Assembly: GCF_905475465.1 (NCBI RefSeq) | Contig: NC_062247.1 | Location: 11,346,001 to 11,410,000 of the forward strand | Source of the DNA: Pieris napi | Lineage: Eukaryota > Arthropoda > Insecta > Lepidoptera > Pieridae | Direction: 5' to 3' | Length of the DNA: 64,000 bases | Shown: piece by piece, positions 49,101 through 61,116 of the stretch | How positions within the stretch are numbered: the stretch's first letter is position 1 | How the letters are laid out: each line of letters starts with the position of its first letter | Made by a program: the position numbers and the translations under genes | Notes under the pieces: generated by a model | What the model saw: the letters and a program-made list of their open reading frames with translations, nothing else | Databases searched by the model: none | Told to the model about the DNA's origin: nothing

Positions 49101-52100
49101 ATTGGGAGAAATTGTCGTTAACAGTTTAAAAAAAATCAAAATTATAATTTTAAATAAAAAAAAAAAATTGAAGTTATATAGGGTGTCTCAGTAAGAGTGC
49201 ACTTTTTAATTTTTAAATAAAGACAAGTATTTTATAACATACTTCTGATATTTTTATTGTATTGTAAAGAAGACATGTTCCGATTAAGTATGGAATAAAA
49301 TATCCGGCAAATGACCTCCACGGCTCGGATGTCAGGCCATTACACTTTTCATGAAATTTTCCATGATTTTTGCACCGAGACGTGGCTGTACACCACCGAT
49401 GACGCGTTGGATTTCCGATTGGAGCTAAGGAATGGTTTCGGGTTTATTCGCAAATAACTCGAGATTTCACAAAACCCGAAAGAAAAAATCGCACGGCGTT
49501 AAATTGCACGATCTTGGTGGCTAGTTGACATCAAAATTTCGTGAGATAATTTGTTCTGTTCATTGGAGAAAAAGACTTTTTTCGAAAAATTGGCATCGAC
49601 TTCCCTTTGCTCCATTACTCATTGAGCAAATTGCTGGTGCTTTCCTTGGTCTGCTGGTTTGAGCTCTTGAGTTAACTGAATCTTGTACGCATGAAGGTGG
49701 AGGTCTTTAGTCAAAATTTGCTGCGTCGAATTGATGTTTTTGGGTATTCGACGACACTCGTTTACAGCAGCAATGTTTTCAAGGGACCGACCGGTACGTT
49801 GACGCAAAGGATTCTTATAATCCATAATTGACCCAGTTTCTTAAAATTTTTTGACCACTCTTCGATTGGTTGACACATTAGGTGCACTTTCTCGGCTGAA
49901 AATTTGGTGAAGTTTGCGAGCGTTTTCAGCGTTACTTTTGTGATGAGTTTTCACAATTATAACGAGTTGTTCTTTTGAAAAGCGCTCCATTTTTAATAAT
50001 CGGAATAAACAGAGGTGACAGCTGTCAAATTTCAGAGTTGTCACTTGCAGGAAAACAAAAATATTACAATTTTAAAAAGTGCACTCTTACTGAGACACCC
50101 TATACTTCTTTAGGCGCGTTATGAAAAATTTATGAAAGTGAAATTTTACGATGCGCGCGCACCGTGACACAAAATTAACAGAATGAAGTTGCCCACGGAA
50201 GATGCTACGGCATTGGACATAATTTTGACATTACTTAATAATTGTATTTAATTATTTGCATACAATCAAAAACTATTTTTATTAATGCCAAAGAATTATA
50301 ACTTCTTAGGCGCGTGTACACAAGTAAACGCACCCTTTTGTAATTTGTTATGGACACCCTGACACGGTTATTTTTTTACTTAAACGGGTTTCCAAATCTT
50401 ACACATTGTAATGCATTGTTATAATACATAAACACATTTATTCATATAGCTTATGCTAGATTTTGTTTTTATCGTATCTCATACAAGCTTCAATGTCTAA
50501 GATGTATACCATACCAACGAATTAATTATATATTATCTTCTGCGAGGACGGTTTCAAACCCACGCTATGAAGTTAAACATTGTGAGGAAATCAGCATTTC
50601 TGAGATCCATTAAATATAGATATACAGGTAAATAAAAGGATAAATAAGACCTAAAAATCGGCGACTTTATTGAAATGGCTGATATTTAAAGAGGAAACAA
50701 TCATTTGGATGTGTTTTGTAATGAAATATATTTTTTAATTCAAAACTTGACCGAGAAGTCCTTGATTTGATTTACAGCGAAACAATTAGTATTACGTGTA
50801 GCAAGGCATTAAAAGCTTGTTATGTATTATTATATGATAATGAAAAGGTGTAGACCACAGACGTACCGCAAATAGAAAACATGTCGTGCAATCTTAAAAA
50901 TTAATTATATGTAGTAGTCAACTAGTGCATAGGCGTATATAGAAGGAGTTATGTGTTCCCCCAAGATGTTACCTGTGGATTCAAGACTTGACGCCTACGA
51001 AAAATAACAGAGACATCTCCCCTTAGAAAGTAACGGTTCAACCGAGCTCGTCTTTTAGTGTTTATAGTTCATAATTGAAGTAATAATTCAAATAGAATAT
51101 AAATATTTTAATGTAGCCTTATTTTTATTATTAAAAATAAATATTGTCTGTTGTTTATATTAAAAGCTAGACAGCCAAACCAGCTGCCCACTGCAGTATT
51201 TTCAAACCAATTCGACTTAGGGTCCTTCAAGAAAAGAGCGTATCAATTTTTGAAAGGCCGGCAACGCACTTGCTTCTGGCACTGTCCTTGGGCGGCGGCA
51301 TCACTCAACATCAGGTGGGCCTCCTGCCCATTTGCCTACTATTAAAAAAAACTTCTTGAACGACTGACCATAACTATAAGCACTCGAAGCGTCGAGAAAT
51401 GTAAATAATGAAATAACGACTGCTTTGCAGTTTATTAAAATACTAAATACGTTCTTTACAGGAAATAGTGAAGGAGAATCCACAACAGAGTGTAGTGCTG
51501 TCAGGATACTCTGTACTGACCCCATTGGCCCAGCTCGCCTTGGCCTCTGAGGGTGAATCGCACCACCAACTTTTGAAGGCCATTGGCATGGCCAACGATA
51601 ATGCGGTAAGTGAAGAGGCTATTCGAGGGATTCAAGTTAATTTTAGTTATATTTTATTTTTTTATTTATATAAGTTAAATATGTTATATTGAATCCACTT
51701 TTAAAGTATATTTATTAAAGAACATCACATATATATTGCATTTTCTACAGTATAAGTAACAATCAATTCTAAAATATATGATTAAGTGAACATAAATTTT
51801 ATTTAAAAAAAAATACACTTCTATTTTTAGTTATTACTAGTATTTTTTTATTTAAAATACTCAATCTCTTAACAATGCTGATATTATACTAGAGTTAGTT
51901 AATGACCTTTCATTTTAAAGCTTTATTGTAAGACAAATTCAATGCAGATGTACTTACAGCCGTTAGTCGTGAATCGTCATTTAACAAGTCATTTAACTTT
52001 TAAGGTCCAGAGAGATCTGGAACCCAAAAAGATATTTCACAGCCTATGCTTCCTTATATAATTAACTAAACTAGCATTTAAATGTACCGAAGTTCACAAC

Positions 52101-55100
52101 ATCATAAGATATAACCTACTGACTTCCTATTTACATGGTAGAACTCAGAAGGTTGAAGTGAATGGTAAGAGGTCCTTAGGGTTGGCAGTAGATATGGGGG
52201 TACCACAGGGCTCAATTCTTGGCCCTTTCCTCCTTCTTGTTTATATAAATGATGTAACTTTTATGGTAGAGAAAAAACATCGGATAGTTTTGTTTGCTGA
52301 TGTAATGTCCTTGATTTTTAAAATCAAACGACAAATAACGAATTTTGACGATGTGAACAACAACAATCTTTGATTATCCAATGGTTTAGTATGAATAGCC
52401 TTCAATTTAATGCAAAAAAGGAATACATTTTGTGCAAAAAATGCAAGGGTTTTGGATACTAGACCAAAATAATAGATAAATGGTGAGGAATTGAATCTGG
52501 ACAACTGTATTTCTTGGAATCACCATGGATACAAAACTTCAGTGGTCCCCTCATATTAACGGATTGGCGAAGAGACTTAGTTCTGCAGTCTACGCGGTTA
52601 AAAAAATTCACTCACTAACTGATGTCGATACAGCTGGACTAGTTTATTTTAGTTACTTTCATAGCTTAATGACTTATGGCTTATTATTATGGGGTCATGC
52701 TGCTGATGTCGAAACTATTTTCACCCTGCAGAAGACGGCCATTCGTGCAATCTATAATTTAAAATGTAGGGAATTTCTAAGAGATAAATTCAAGGAAATT
52801 AATATACTTACCTTTCCCTCGCAATATATTTATGAAAATATTATGTATGTATACAAAAATAGTGATAAGTTTACTAGAATAGAACATACGCACAATGTTA
52901 ATACTCGGAACAAACGCAGGCTGCAATTTCCCCGTATTCTAGATATCTAAAGTTAGTCATTCTTTTTTGGGAAAAGGGATAGTCTTCTTTAATAAAATCC
53001 CAGAGGCTATTTTATCTTTGCCTTTTAATAAATTTAAGAAATGTATTAAAGAAAAGCTGTGTAAAAAGGCTTACTATAATGTTAACGATTATCTAGTTGA
53101 TAAAAGGGCCTGGGACTAGTGCTAGACAGGCTACTTCTAATTAATTTGCGATATTTGTTTTAAAATAAGTGTTGTTTGATGATTTGCTATTTTAAAAGAG
53201 TACCGAGAGTTTTTTCTCCGGCTTTTTCTCTCAGCTTACACCCTCTGTCTTATTGCCGATGAGTAGGGAAGCCTACAAATTCAAATTTAATGACGTGGAA
53301 TACGTGTTACATGTATCATATGTTCCATAATAAACATATTTTATTTTATTTTTATTTTAATTTAATGCATCTTTCATCTCAAGAGTTAACGTTTTTTTAT
53401 AAATGTTTCAGATAATAGCTGCGTTTTCAGAGGCCAAAAGAAACTTAAAAACCATAAATGGAGTGGAACTTAAAACAGCAAGTAAAATATACGTCACGTC
53501 CAAATCTGAAGTATATGAAAACTTTGCAACGACCATCCGTGACGTGTTTGATTCCGAATTCAAAAATGTAGACTTTACTCAAGCACAGAAAACCGCTAAC
53601 GAAATCAACGCTTGGGTAATAAATACATTTAACAACAATAATTTCAAAATTCTAAACTATCATTATTCAGACATAAATTTTTCTGCCATAGTATAGTTTA
53701 ATATTTTTTTTTGTTTCGTAGAAACATGTTTTAATACGGGTTTTTCATTAATTTTTGTTTAGAATTGTAGTGCCTCTCTCTCTCTATCTCTCGTAGATTT
53801 TCTATACAGATTTGGCAGCTGTAGTGGTTAGATAATTGATTTTTCTGCCAGGACATATAGTCAGATTTTTTCTAATTTTTTGGCAGAGGTTTGGGTAAAT
53901 GCTGGTAGCATTAGGCAGTCAGCCTAAAATCTATTAATCCATACAAGCTTACAATGCAATTAAAATCGTTATCTCTTTGTGAATTTCATACAAAAATGAA
54001 CATGTTGCAATTGGGTTAACACAAACATTAATTACAGGTTGAAGAACAAACGAATAAAAAAATTAAAGATCTCGTTGACCCGTTTTCCTTGGATGCCGAT
54101 ACTCATGCTGTTCTTGTCAACGCTATCTACTTTAAGGTAAAATAACATTTAAAATACGCAATAACTTTTAAATCTTATTGTAAAGTTACAAAGAGGATAA
54201 TCAGATACTTATGAATATAATAAAACGATATACACGAGTGAAAATGACATTAGTACTTATAAAGACACCGGTCACCGGTATCTACCAGGCGCCAACTTAA
54301 ATCTTTAATTAGCGCCTGTTTGTTAGTTGATCCCCAAGTGTTATTTTATTTCACATTAATACAATAATAAAAAAAAGATAAATAATAATTTTCCTGTGTG
54401 ATTAATAAAATATTTTGTCACAAGTAAATTTTAAGCTAAGAAAATAAAATATTTATAAAATAACTAGCGGACCCGACAGACGTTGTCCTGTCTTAACTAT
54501 GAATATTGATTTCTAATTGGTATAATTATCTAAAAAAAATATTTAGGAAACAAAGTGTATATGATATAAGAACATTCTTTGTTTGTTTTTCTGGCGCGTA
54601 TATTTTAGTTTTTTAGTTTTGTTGGTATTCCGCCACGAGAACAGAAGTATTTTATCAATATAATTAATTCATATGAATATTATCAATATAATAACTCCAA
54701 TCGAAGCATTTGTTTTAAACGATATTAATTTTTCTTAAATCCTTTTGACGATTTGTGCAGTACGCATTCTGTCAATGTTATGTCAAATGCCATAAGGTTA
54801 CATCAAAAAAGTTTGAATTGTAAAAGCGCTATGCACTGATAGCGCTGATCGTAACATAAGTTAGGATAACTTAACAAGGTGGTCAAGTTTTCTTAAATTA
54901 TCTAATTTTCCGCGCAATTTTCTTAATATTTCTTTCATAAGAACCTTTTCCTGAGAATAACAAACACAACAAAAAGATAATTTTCTAAATCGGTCCAGCC
55001 GTTCACGCATGATGCACGCATCATTTTTATATTTTATATTTAGAAGATATTTTTAAGTTATAAATTCAACATTTAAATTGGCAACAAGACAAAACTGTCA

Positions 55101-57726
55101 GCATAATATAATGTTCTATATAAAATTATTAGTTCCAAGCAGCTTCATAAAACCTAGGTACATATAAATACATATGTAATTTATTAAATTGTTTTTCATT
55201 ATTTATTTAATGTTCTATAGGGTCTCTGGCAGAAGCCGTTCAACCATGGCAATACATACGACCAGGTGTTCCATATTACTAAAGAGAGATTAGTAACAGT
55301 TCCGATGATGTACCAAAAATCTTATTTCAATTACGTGGAGGTTCCAGAATTAGACGCTAAGGTAAGGTTTAAAGTATAGAGTTTTATAACTCTTGTAGTT
55401 TGCAGATACCGTAAAACCTCTTGGATTAAATAACCAAGTGCAATAATAGGGATAGCGGGGAAGGATTGGAAAATAATGGCGAGGATGAGAGACAAATGGA
55501 AGAATTTGCAGGAGACCTTCACTCCGTAGGAGGTCGTGTTTTACTACTGTAACTGTAAACTGTCAAACATAACGACATGGGCTTAATGTAATTCTGATTA
55601 TTAAGTACCCGAATACAGGCTGTTTTAAATTTAATTATTGAAGTAAAACTTCTTTAAGCGCGACTAGGGGGTATGTTTTTGACGGAGGTAATGCTTACTA
55701 TAGTCTGTGTAGTTTTCTCTATTTAAAATAACAACGATAGCGCGTTTTATAAGTCCGTCAGCGCCATCTAGTGGTGCATTATTTGAACTGATTTAAGTTC
55801 AGTTACTTGGTAGAGTTTTTTTTAGGATAGCATTCACTCGTTTTATTTGATACTGATTCTTGTAATTATGTTATTATTATTATATTTATATTTAAAATGA
55901 AAATCCATACAAGTAACATGTGACCAAATTAAAATTCCACTATAAAGGGAAGGTTCCCATCCTAGCTTGCTTTTCTTTTGTTATAGATACGGCCAGTTTT
56001 TTCGTATTTGAATAATCTTTGTTAAGCACATGAATAATAAATATAATTAAATTATAATATGATATTTCTTATTTGATCTTTAATCATTTCAGTGATATAT
56101 GCCGTCAACGCCAAAGAAGTTTTACTTCAATCGCGCGTAAACGTAACACGCACACACTTTATTTTTGTTTTATTCACATGTACGAACATGTGTTTGTGTA
56201 CTTAACAGGTAATAAACATATTTTACAGGTCCTCCAAATGTTCTATGAAGGTCGTGAAGCATCTATGATACTGGTGCTCCCCAATGAAATCGATGGAATA
56301 GACCAGCTAGAGGAGAAATTACGAGACCCATCAGCAATCGACAGAGCCATTCATAACATGTACGATACACAAGTCCATGTCACAATTCCTAAGTTCAAAA
56401 TTGAAACTACAACAGACCTGAAAAATGTTTTATTTAAGGTAACTTATTATTTTCTAAAGTTTTTTAAACATTGTGTTTTCTATAACGTTTTTAGATAATA
56501 CTTAGACCTAACTTCCGATTTTAAATCTTCATTTATGTTGGCGAACATAATAATAACAAAGCCCGTTTATTATCTCGACAGTACAGTTTAGATTTGTTAT
56601 ATGCATTTTTTTCTTGTTATTCTTATATCCTGGCTTCTGTGCCATTGATCGGAATCTCTTCACGGGTAAAGGCCTCCTCCAGCTTTTTCTAAATATCTCT
56701 GTCCATTGCTTCTTTTCTCCATTCGCTTCCTACAAAAGCTTCTATATATTCTATCCATCTTCTTTTTGGGTGCTTTTCTCCTTCTTTCCCTTGTGCCTTT
56801 CGATATAAGGAACATTACACACAAAACCTTTGTTTTAAATTACTACTCCATTAAATAATCTTATTCTGCTTACATTTTTATGGGCAGTTAGAATAATCCA
56901 ATTTAGAATTGAATATTTTTTCAGATGAACGTTACGAAACTATTTGTACCCGGACAAGCCCGTTTAAGTAAAATGCTAATGGAATGGGATGACATATTTA
57001 TATCTGACGCCATACAGAAGGCTTTCATTGAAGTCAATGAGGATGGCGCAGAAGGTGCAGCAGGCAACGGTAAGTCACGATATAATTCATTCTGACAATT
57101 AAATATAATGCTAATTCAATTTTGACTTAAATCGGTTAGTGAGTATGCTCACTCAGAACAAAGGATTAAACAAAGGAACAAAAAAAAAAACAAGTAAGAC
57201 AAAGGACTGTGACTGATTAGTTAAAATAGAGCCTGTATGGCAGGGGTCCGACGGTCAATAATATCGTGATCCAATACCATAATAACTGTCTCAGTATATA
57301 TTGAATCAACTGGTGGGACTTTCAATAGATTGGAGCCTGGGTTACATTTTTCTTATGTAACCTAAAGGACCGGCAACGCACTTGCAAGCCTACTGGCAAC
57401 GGTCTATGAGCTGTATCAGTTGCTCAACTGCTCGTTTGCCCCATGTAACACAAAAAAAATATGACAGTTACTTTTTATGATAATAAATATGTTTTTATTG
57501 GATGTTACTGGCCTTGACTTATTATATTACACAACATTCTTTCAATAATTGTTCGATAATTTTCTATTATATTTTATTATAATTCCAATGTTTTGTTTCA
57601 GAATTCGATGGTACGACAGCCAGTCTTGACTCACAACCGCCGGTTACATTCTTTGCTAATAGACCATTTTACTTTGAAATAAGGGTAAACGATATACCCA
57701 TTTTTAACGGTGTTAAAGCTGAATAA
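46183..57726 (+). CDS. Serpin gene B2 (serpin-1-like), complete, 392 aa
   Basis: Complete nine-exon secreted serpin, sister of B1 but mosaic. Exons: 46183-46204, 47332-47420, 51462-51605, 53412-53615, 54038-54136, 55221-55361, 56229-56438, 56925-57069, 57602-57726 (1179 nt). The signal peptide begins MKIALFYL (Leu3 to Ile). Exon 2 matches A2 (VVLPGDLKRGND). Exons 3, 4, 6 and 9 match B1 (SHHQLLKAIG, SEAKR, NYVEVPELD, ASLDSQPPV). Exon 7 matches the A type (DQLEEK, YDTQ, LKNVLFK). The hinge is EDGAEGAAGN: two hinge alanines are replaced by glycine, the most altered of the four. The loop EFDGTTASLDSQPPV differs from B1 at one residue. Intron 2 is enlarged by two mariner-like insertions. No stop or frameshift seen. 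Inhibitory activity is likely, but the Gly-rich hinge leaves some doubt. Confidence 0.92.
46292..46707. mobile_element. Related TIR element, B2 intron 1
   Basis: Left TTGAAGTGAAACTTCTTTA, right AAAGAAGTTTCACTTCTTA: exact reverse complements over GAAGTGAAACTTC. Confidence 0.45.
48123..49063 (-). mobile_element. Mariner-like element 1, B2 intron 2
   Basis: Terminal inverted repeats GGGTGTCTCAGTAAGAGTGC / GCACTCTTACTGAGACACCC. The minus strand encodes a helix-turn-helix transposase start (MERFLKEQLVIIVKTHYKNG, YAEIARKLHQIFSRESAPNV) and, after frameshifts, IPKNINSTQ, HLHAY and WPP-type pieces. About 0.94 kb, shorter than usual full mariners (about 1.3 kb), with a broken ORF. Left flank TA; the right duplication is not clean. 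Confidence 0.8.
49168..50335. mobile_element. Related TIR element, B2 intron 2, split by a mariner insertion
   Basis: Same element as 32376-32616, but its left palindrome GAAGTTATACTTC is interrupted after GAAGTTATA by the mariner-like element at 49179-50102. Confidence 0.5.
49179..50102 (-). mobile_element. Mariner-like element 2, B2 intron 2
   Basis: Same family and orientation as its neighbour 115 bp to the left. Termini TAGGGTGTCTCAG / CTGAGACACCCTA flanked by TA duplications (49177-49178, 50103-50104); the empty site is intact in A2 and B1. Transposase start MERFSKEQLVIIVKTHHKSN is frame-disrupted. Confidence 0.82.
51150..51343 (+). repeat. Same repeat, B2 intron 2
   Basis: Copy of the repeat at 222-415 just before exon 3 of B2; closer to the A copies than to B1. 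Confidence 0.6.
52005..53362 (+). mobile_element. Same Jockey-like relic, B2 intron 3
   Basis: Carries a 141-codon open C-terminal part at 52525-52950 (KLQWSPHINGLAKRLSSAVY, QYIYENIMYVYKNSDKFT) that a stop shortens in A1 and A2. Otherwise the same relic, without hAT. Confidence 0.75.
54463..55040 (+). repeat. Same repeat, B2 intron 5, with tail
   Basis: Start as in A copies (CAGACGTTGTCCTG), tail as in B1 (CGGTCCAGCCGTTCACGCAT), no piggyBac insertion: a further sign that B2 is mosaic. Confidence 0.5.
55638..56130. mobile_element. Same TIR element, B2 intron 6
   Basis: Ends as in A1 and A2; the left flank resembles B1 while the right part follows A1, placing an A/B switch inside this intron, just before the A-like exon 7. 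Confidence 0.5.
56655..56808 (-). mobile_element. Same relic, B2 intron 7
   Basis: Identical to the A2 copy, not to B1; together with exon 7 this marks the A-type tract in B2. Confidence 0.5.
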
Positions 57727-57761
57727 TATTGAACTTGACTTGTAAAAGGTGACATGTATTT

Positions 57762-57767
57762 AATAAA
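57762..57767 (+). terminator. Poly(A) signal, serpin B2
   Basis: AATAAA 35 bp after the stop codon, same context as the other copies. Confidence 0.7.
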
Positions 57768-58600
57768 GTGTTATTCGAAAATGTTGTTTTAAACAAGAAA
57801 CGAATAACTTATATAATTATAGATAAGTCTTACCGCTGTGTTAGATTCCCGTATATCTAAAACGTGTTTGATTTTGACGTAAAATGCGATTTCTTCGATA
57901 CAAAGAGTCCCCTCGTAAAGCCGTAAGTGTGCTGTGATTGTGAGGAAGTTGCATAGATCTGTTTGCGCATTCTTAAGTTCTCAGGTCATTTTTACACATG
58001 TATATCCTTTCTGTAACAAATCTTCATAAGTATCAGCTGATTATCCTCCTTGAATGTATGATGTTTGATAGCAAAAATAAAATAACACTCTGTGTTCTAA
58101 TGTGGCACTCGGGGACTGCCGCGGTAAAGCTATTGCATAGCATTTTTTATCAACTTATGCAGTTATAATTATTTATTTATGCAGTATTTGTTTTTCTTTG
58201 ATATTAATTCAAGTTTTTTCTTTGATATTATTTCAATCTACCACTCTACCAGACTCAGACTAAAATGCCTATATAGTCTGTCTCACTCTAACGCGTACCG
58301 GATGCACCGGCCGCGCTCACGCTCACCTATATTACGTCATCGTGTGTAAGGTTTTTTTCGTTACGGAATTTCTTGGTTCGGTCGCGGCGCTCAAAACCCG
58401 CAATAAAATCTATGCAATAGCTTAAAATTGCGCTTGCGAGGTTTAAACTTAACTTTAGATTATACTTGTATTACAAAAACTCTAAATTATAATCAGGCCA
58501 TCTCTCTTTATATAAATGTTATAAAACACCCAGCTTTCATTAAATATTATTCGTGTATGGTTTAAATTAAGTATTAATATACCTAAAGTCTAAAGTATCA
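57768..58600. other. Spacer downstream of B2
   Basis: Close to the B1 flank 25579-26410. No gene recognised. Confidence 0.5.
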
Positions 58601-58985
58601 GTGTTACAAGAATGTTTAAGTCTTCTTTTGCTTCCATTACTGGAGGTGGGCGTCGGTTCCGTGAAGCGTGTTTTGTCCTATGCTAGATGCAGCAACTCTT
58701 TCGCAGTTGCAATACCCGTCCACTCCCAAAAAACCATGAGTTTTTCCTCCTACCAACACGCCGTTGATCCTGGATTTTACCCATTATAATTAATTGAAGA
58801 AGGTGGTAGCGGTCATGACGCAACACACAACATGTTCCAACCTAATTAAGAAGTTTCTCGTTAGAGACCTTCTGGACCCAGCCTGTACAAAGCATGGGTA
58901 TATAACACCACATCTCAAATGCTTCCAAGCGCCGGCGGGTATCTTTTTTTATTCTCCAAGCTTCACAGCCGTAGAAAACAACTGG
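58601..58985 (-). mobile_element. Same RTE-like relic, 3' of B2
   Basis: Most complete of the copies, keeping the VSNEKLL segment; its flank to 59355 matches the B1 flank to about 27125. Confidence 0.6.
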
Positions 58986-59462
58986 TCATATGTTTGTCTA
59001 GAGTTAGTTAAATTATGCTAACACCTTTTTTAAGGGTAATATAACTCATTTGTTACCATTACATAGACATGTTAAATTGTACGTCACCTCGAATATACAA
59101 TGGCAATAGCCCCAGCCCGTGGCTACTATAACATTCACGTAGTCATTAGTGTGGACACAAATCATTGACGGACAGGACACATTAGTCACCTGGCAATGAA
59201 GCCACATATAGCCAAATAGAATACGGTTTGACAAAAACCACGTCGCCTCTTTTTTTATATCTAGCTCGTGTATTCCCTTTGTCTGCTAATTGCCCGTTAA
59301 TTGTACTACCGTTAGACAAATGTGAAATTAATATATATTTATTTTCGCCATTAATAATTAATTAGTGTAGGTAAACAAGCGATAAAATATATATTTTGCA
59401 ATTAAGCAATCGGGATTAAGTCTATAAATTTAGATTTGCGGAATGTAAATTGGATTTTTGCA

Positions 59463-59675
59463 GTGTTGGCCTCAGCGAGCGACTGTCATACCTGAGGTCG
59501 TAGGTTCGATCCCGGCGGTGCACAAATGGATTTTCTTTCTATGTGCGTACTTAACATTCGCTCGAACGGTGAAAGAAAACATCGCGAGGAAAACGGGTTG
59601 CCTTACACTTACTTGCCTATTAGATTGACAAATGATCATTGAACAGATACAAAAATCTGAGGCCCAGTCACTGGT
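59463..59675 (+). mobile_element. tRNA-derived SINE
   Basis: Pol III B box GGTTCGATCCC at 59503-59513 with a degenerate A box upstream, followed by the body GTGAAAGAAAACATCGCGAG and GAGGCCCAGTCA seen in lepidopteran SINEs, and a T-rich end. Not a tRNA gene: the cloverleaf does not close. Confidence 0.75.
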
Positions 59676-60640
59676 TTATTTTTTTTAATTAGATTTTCGG
59701 GGAGCTTCGAAATATAAGCATATGGGTGCATACAGGTGTTTTTGGAATCAGTTAAAAATTATGTATCCTGTTATCCTGTAGGTAATACAAGTTATAAGAA
59801 ATAAAAAAAAAGGTTTCTAAATTTAGGTTTAGTGCCAGCCTTGCGATTCTGTAACTCACTTTTCGAACTCACACAGCGGTTTTCGCATCGGCGGTCGCTC
59901 CCAAATCAGTCGTGAAGCAGTCATTTTATGATTTGGCATTCTGATAAACAATAAACTACAAGCTCCCACCTTTTCAGAATGCCAAATCATAAAATGACTG
60001 CTCATTCATGTAGGTATTACACAATGTACACTTATGAACTTGAAATTATACATTGTGTCACCTATAATATGAAGAAATGAATTTGAATTTGCTGTAAACG
60101 TATATTATAGACTTTGTATTCAAAAAATGCCCGTTTCATAATGTGAGAGCTGTGAACTATAATCAGGTGACCGTTGGTATGTGCCTCACGTTTTGCAGCC
60201 ACGGTACAAAAATATAATGCTCTAGCTGCTAAAGGATTTTAGCTCAACTTCTTGAATAGCTCTAATGGAGAAATCTGCTAAGCCATTTTAAATGTCTTTT
60301 GATGATACTAATTGCGTAAAGAACTTGCTTAGTAGCATTTTTAGTAATTATTTTTAAATTTTTAGTTAAATATTTAATAATATACAATGCAAGTATTGTA
60401 TATTATGAAATATACAATAATAAATGTAGTTTATTAGTAATAATAATAATAATCAAATATAAAGGATTTACAGTTTCCTTAACTTACGTAGTAAGTAATA
60501 AAAGTAATAGACCAGTGCAGATAGCCTTTAAAATAAATAAAAAGTGAAAAAAATTACAGTAGGATGAAACCCATTAGAATAGGAGGGGAATATGATCAAA
60601 ATGAAAGGAAAAATAAATAACGGTCGATCTGAGGTCGGGA
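59676..60640. other. Spacer right of the serpin array
   Basis: Unique AT-rich sequence with a perfect hairpin (59916-60002) and a TAATAATAATAATAA run near 60440. No gene seen. Confidence 0.5.
59916..60002. repeat. Perfect 29-bp inverted repeat (hairpin)
   Basis: Arms 59916-59944 and 59974-60002 are exact reverse complements (AGCAGTCATTTTATGATTTG...), separated by 29 nt. It could be a young fold-back/MITE, a template-switch palindrome or a small-RNA hairpin; nothing in the sequence decides. Confidence 0.8.
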
Positions 60641-61116
60641 AGGGGTAGGGGGGAGTTTTAAGGGTAAAAAACGGTTTATCTCGATTTCCAGCAAAACTAA
60701 AAGTCCTATCGAAGAAAGTTAAATGGCAAAGTTAGAGGTAATAAAAAGATCTAAAACTTTTGTATTCACACATTTTTCACATAACCTCAAAATTTATGTG
60801 AAAAATTCAAAAAACCAAGTTTTTGGTTTTTTATTTTTATCTTTAACAAAAATATTTTTTATTTAACGAAATTTGGTGAAAACTTACCTTACTATGTCCC
60901 AAATACACTGTAATTTATTTGATTAAAAATAAGTATTTGTAGAAAAACGCTTTTTACCGGATTAAAGTTATGTATTATTATTATAAATTTACAACTATTT
61001 GACATAATTTTAAATTTATCCGACGTTTCGCGTGCTTTACAGCGTGCGTGGTCACGGTGACTGAAGACAAAAGATGTTAAATGTCAAAAGGTATCACAGC
61101 TGCAGAGAAAGTTGCC

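Noticed and set aside
59463..59540. tRNA gene
   Set aside because: Only the B box is good; the acceptor stem and anticodon arm do not form, and a SINE body follows.
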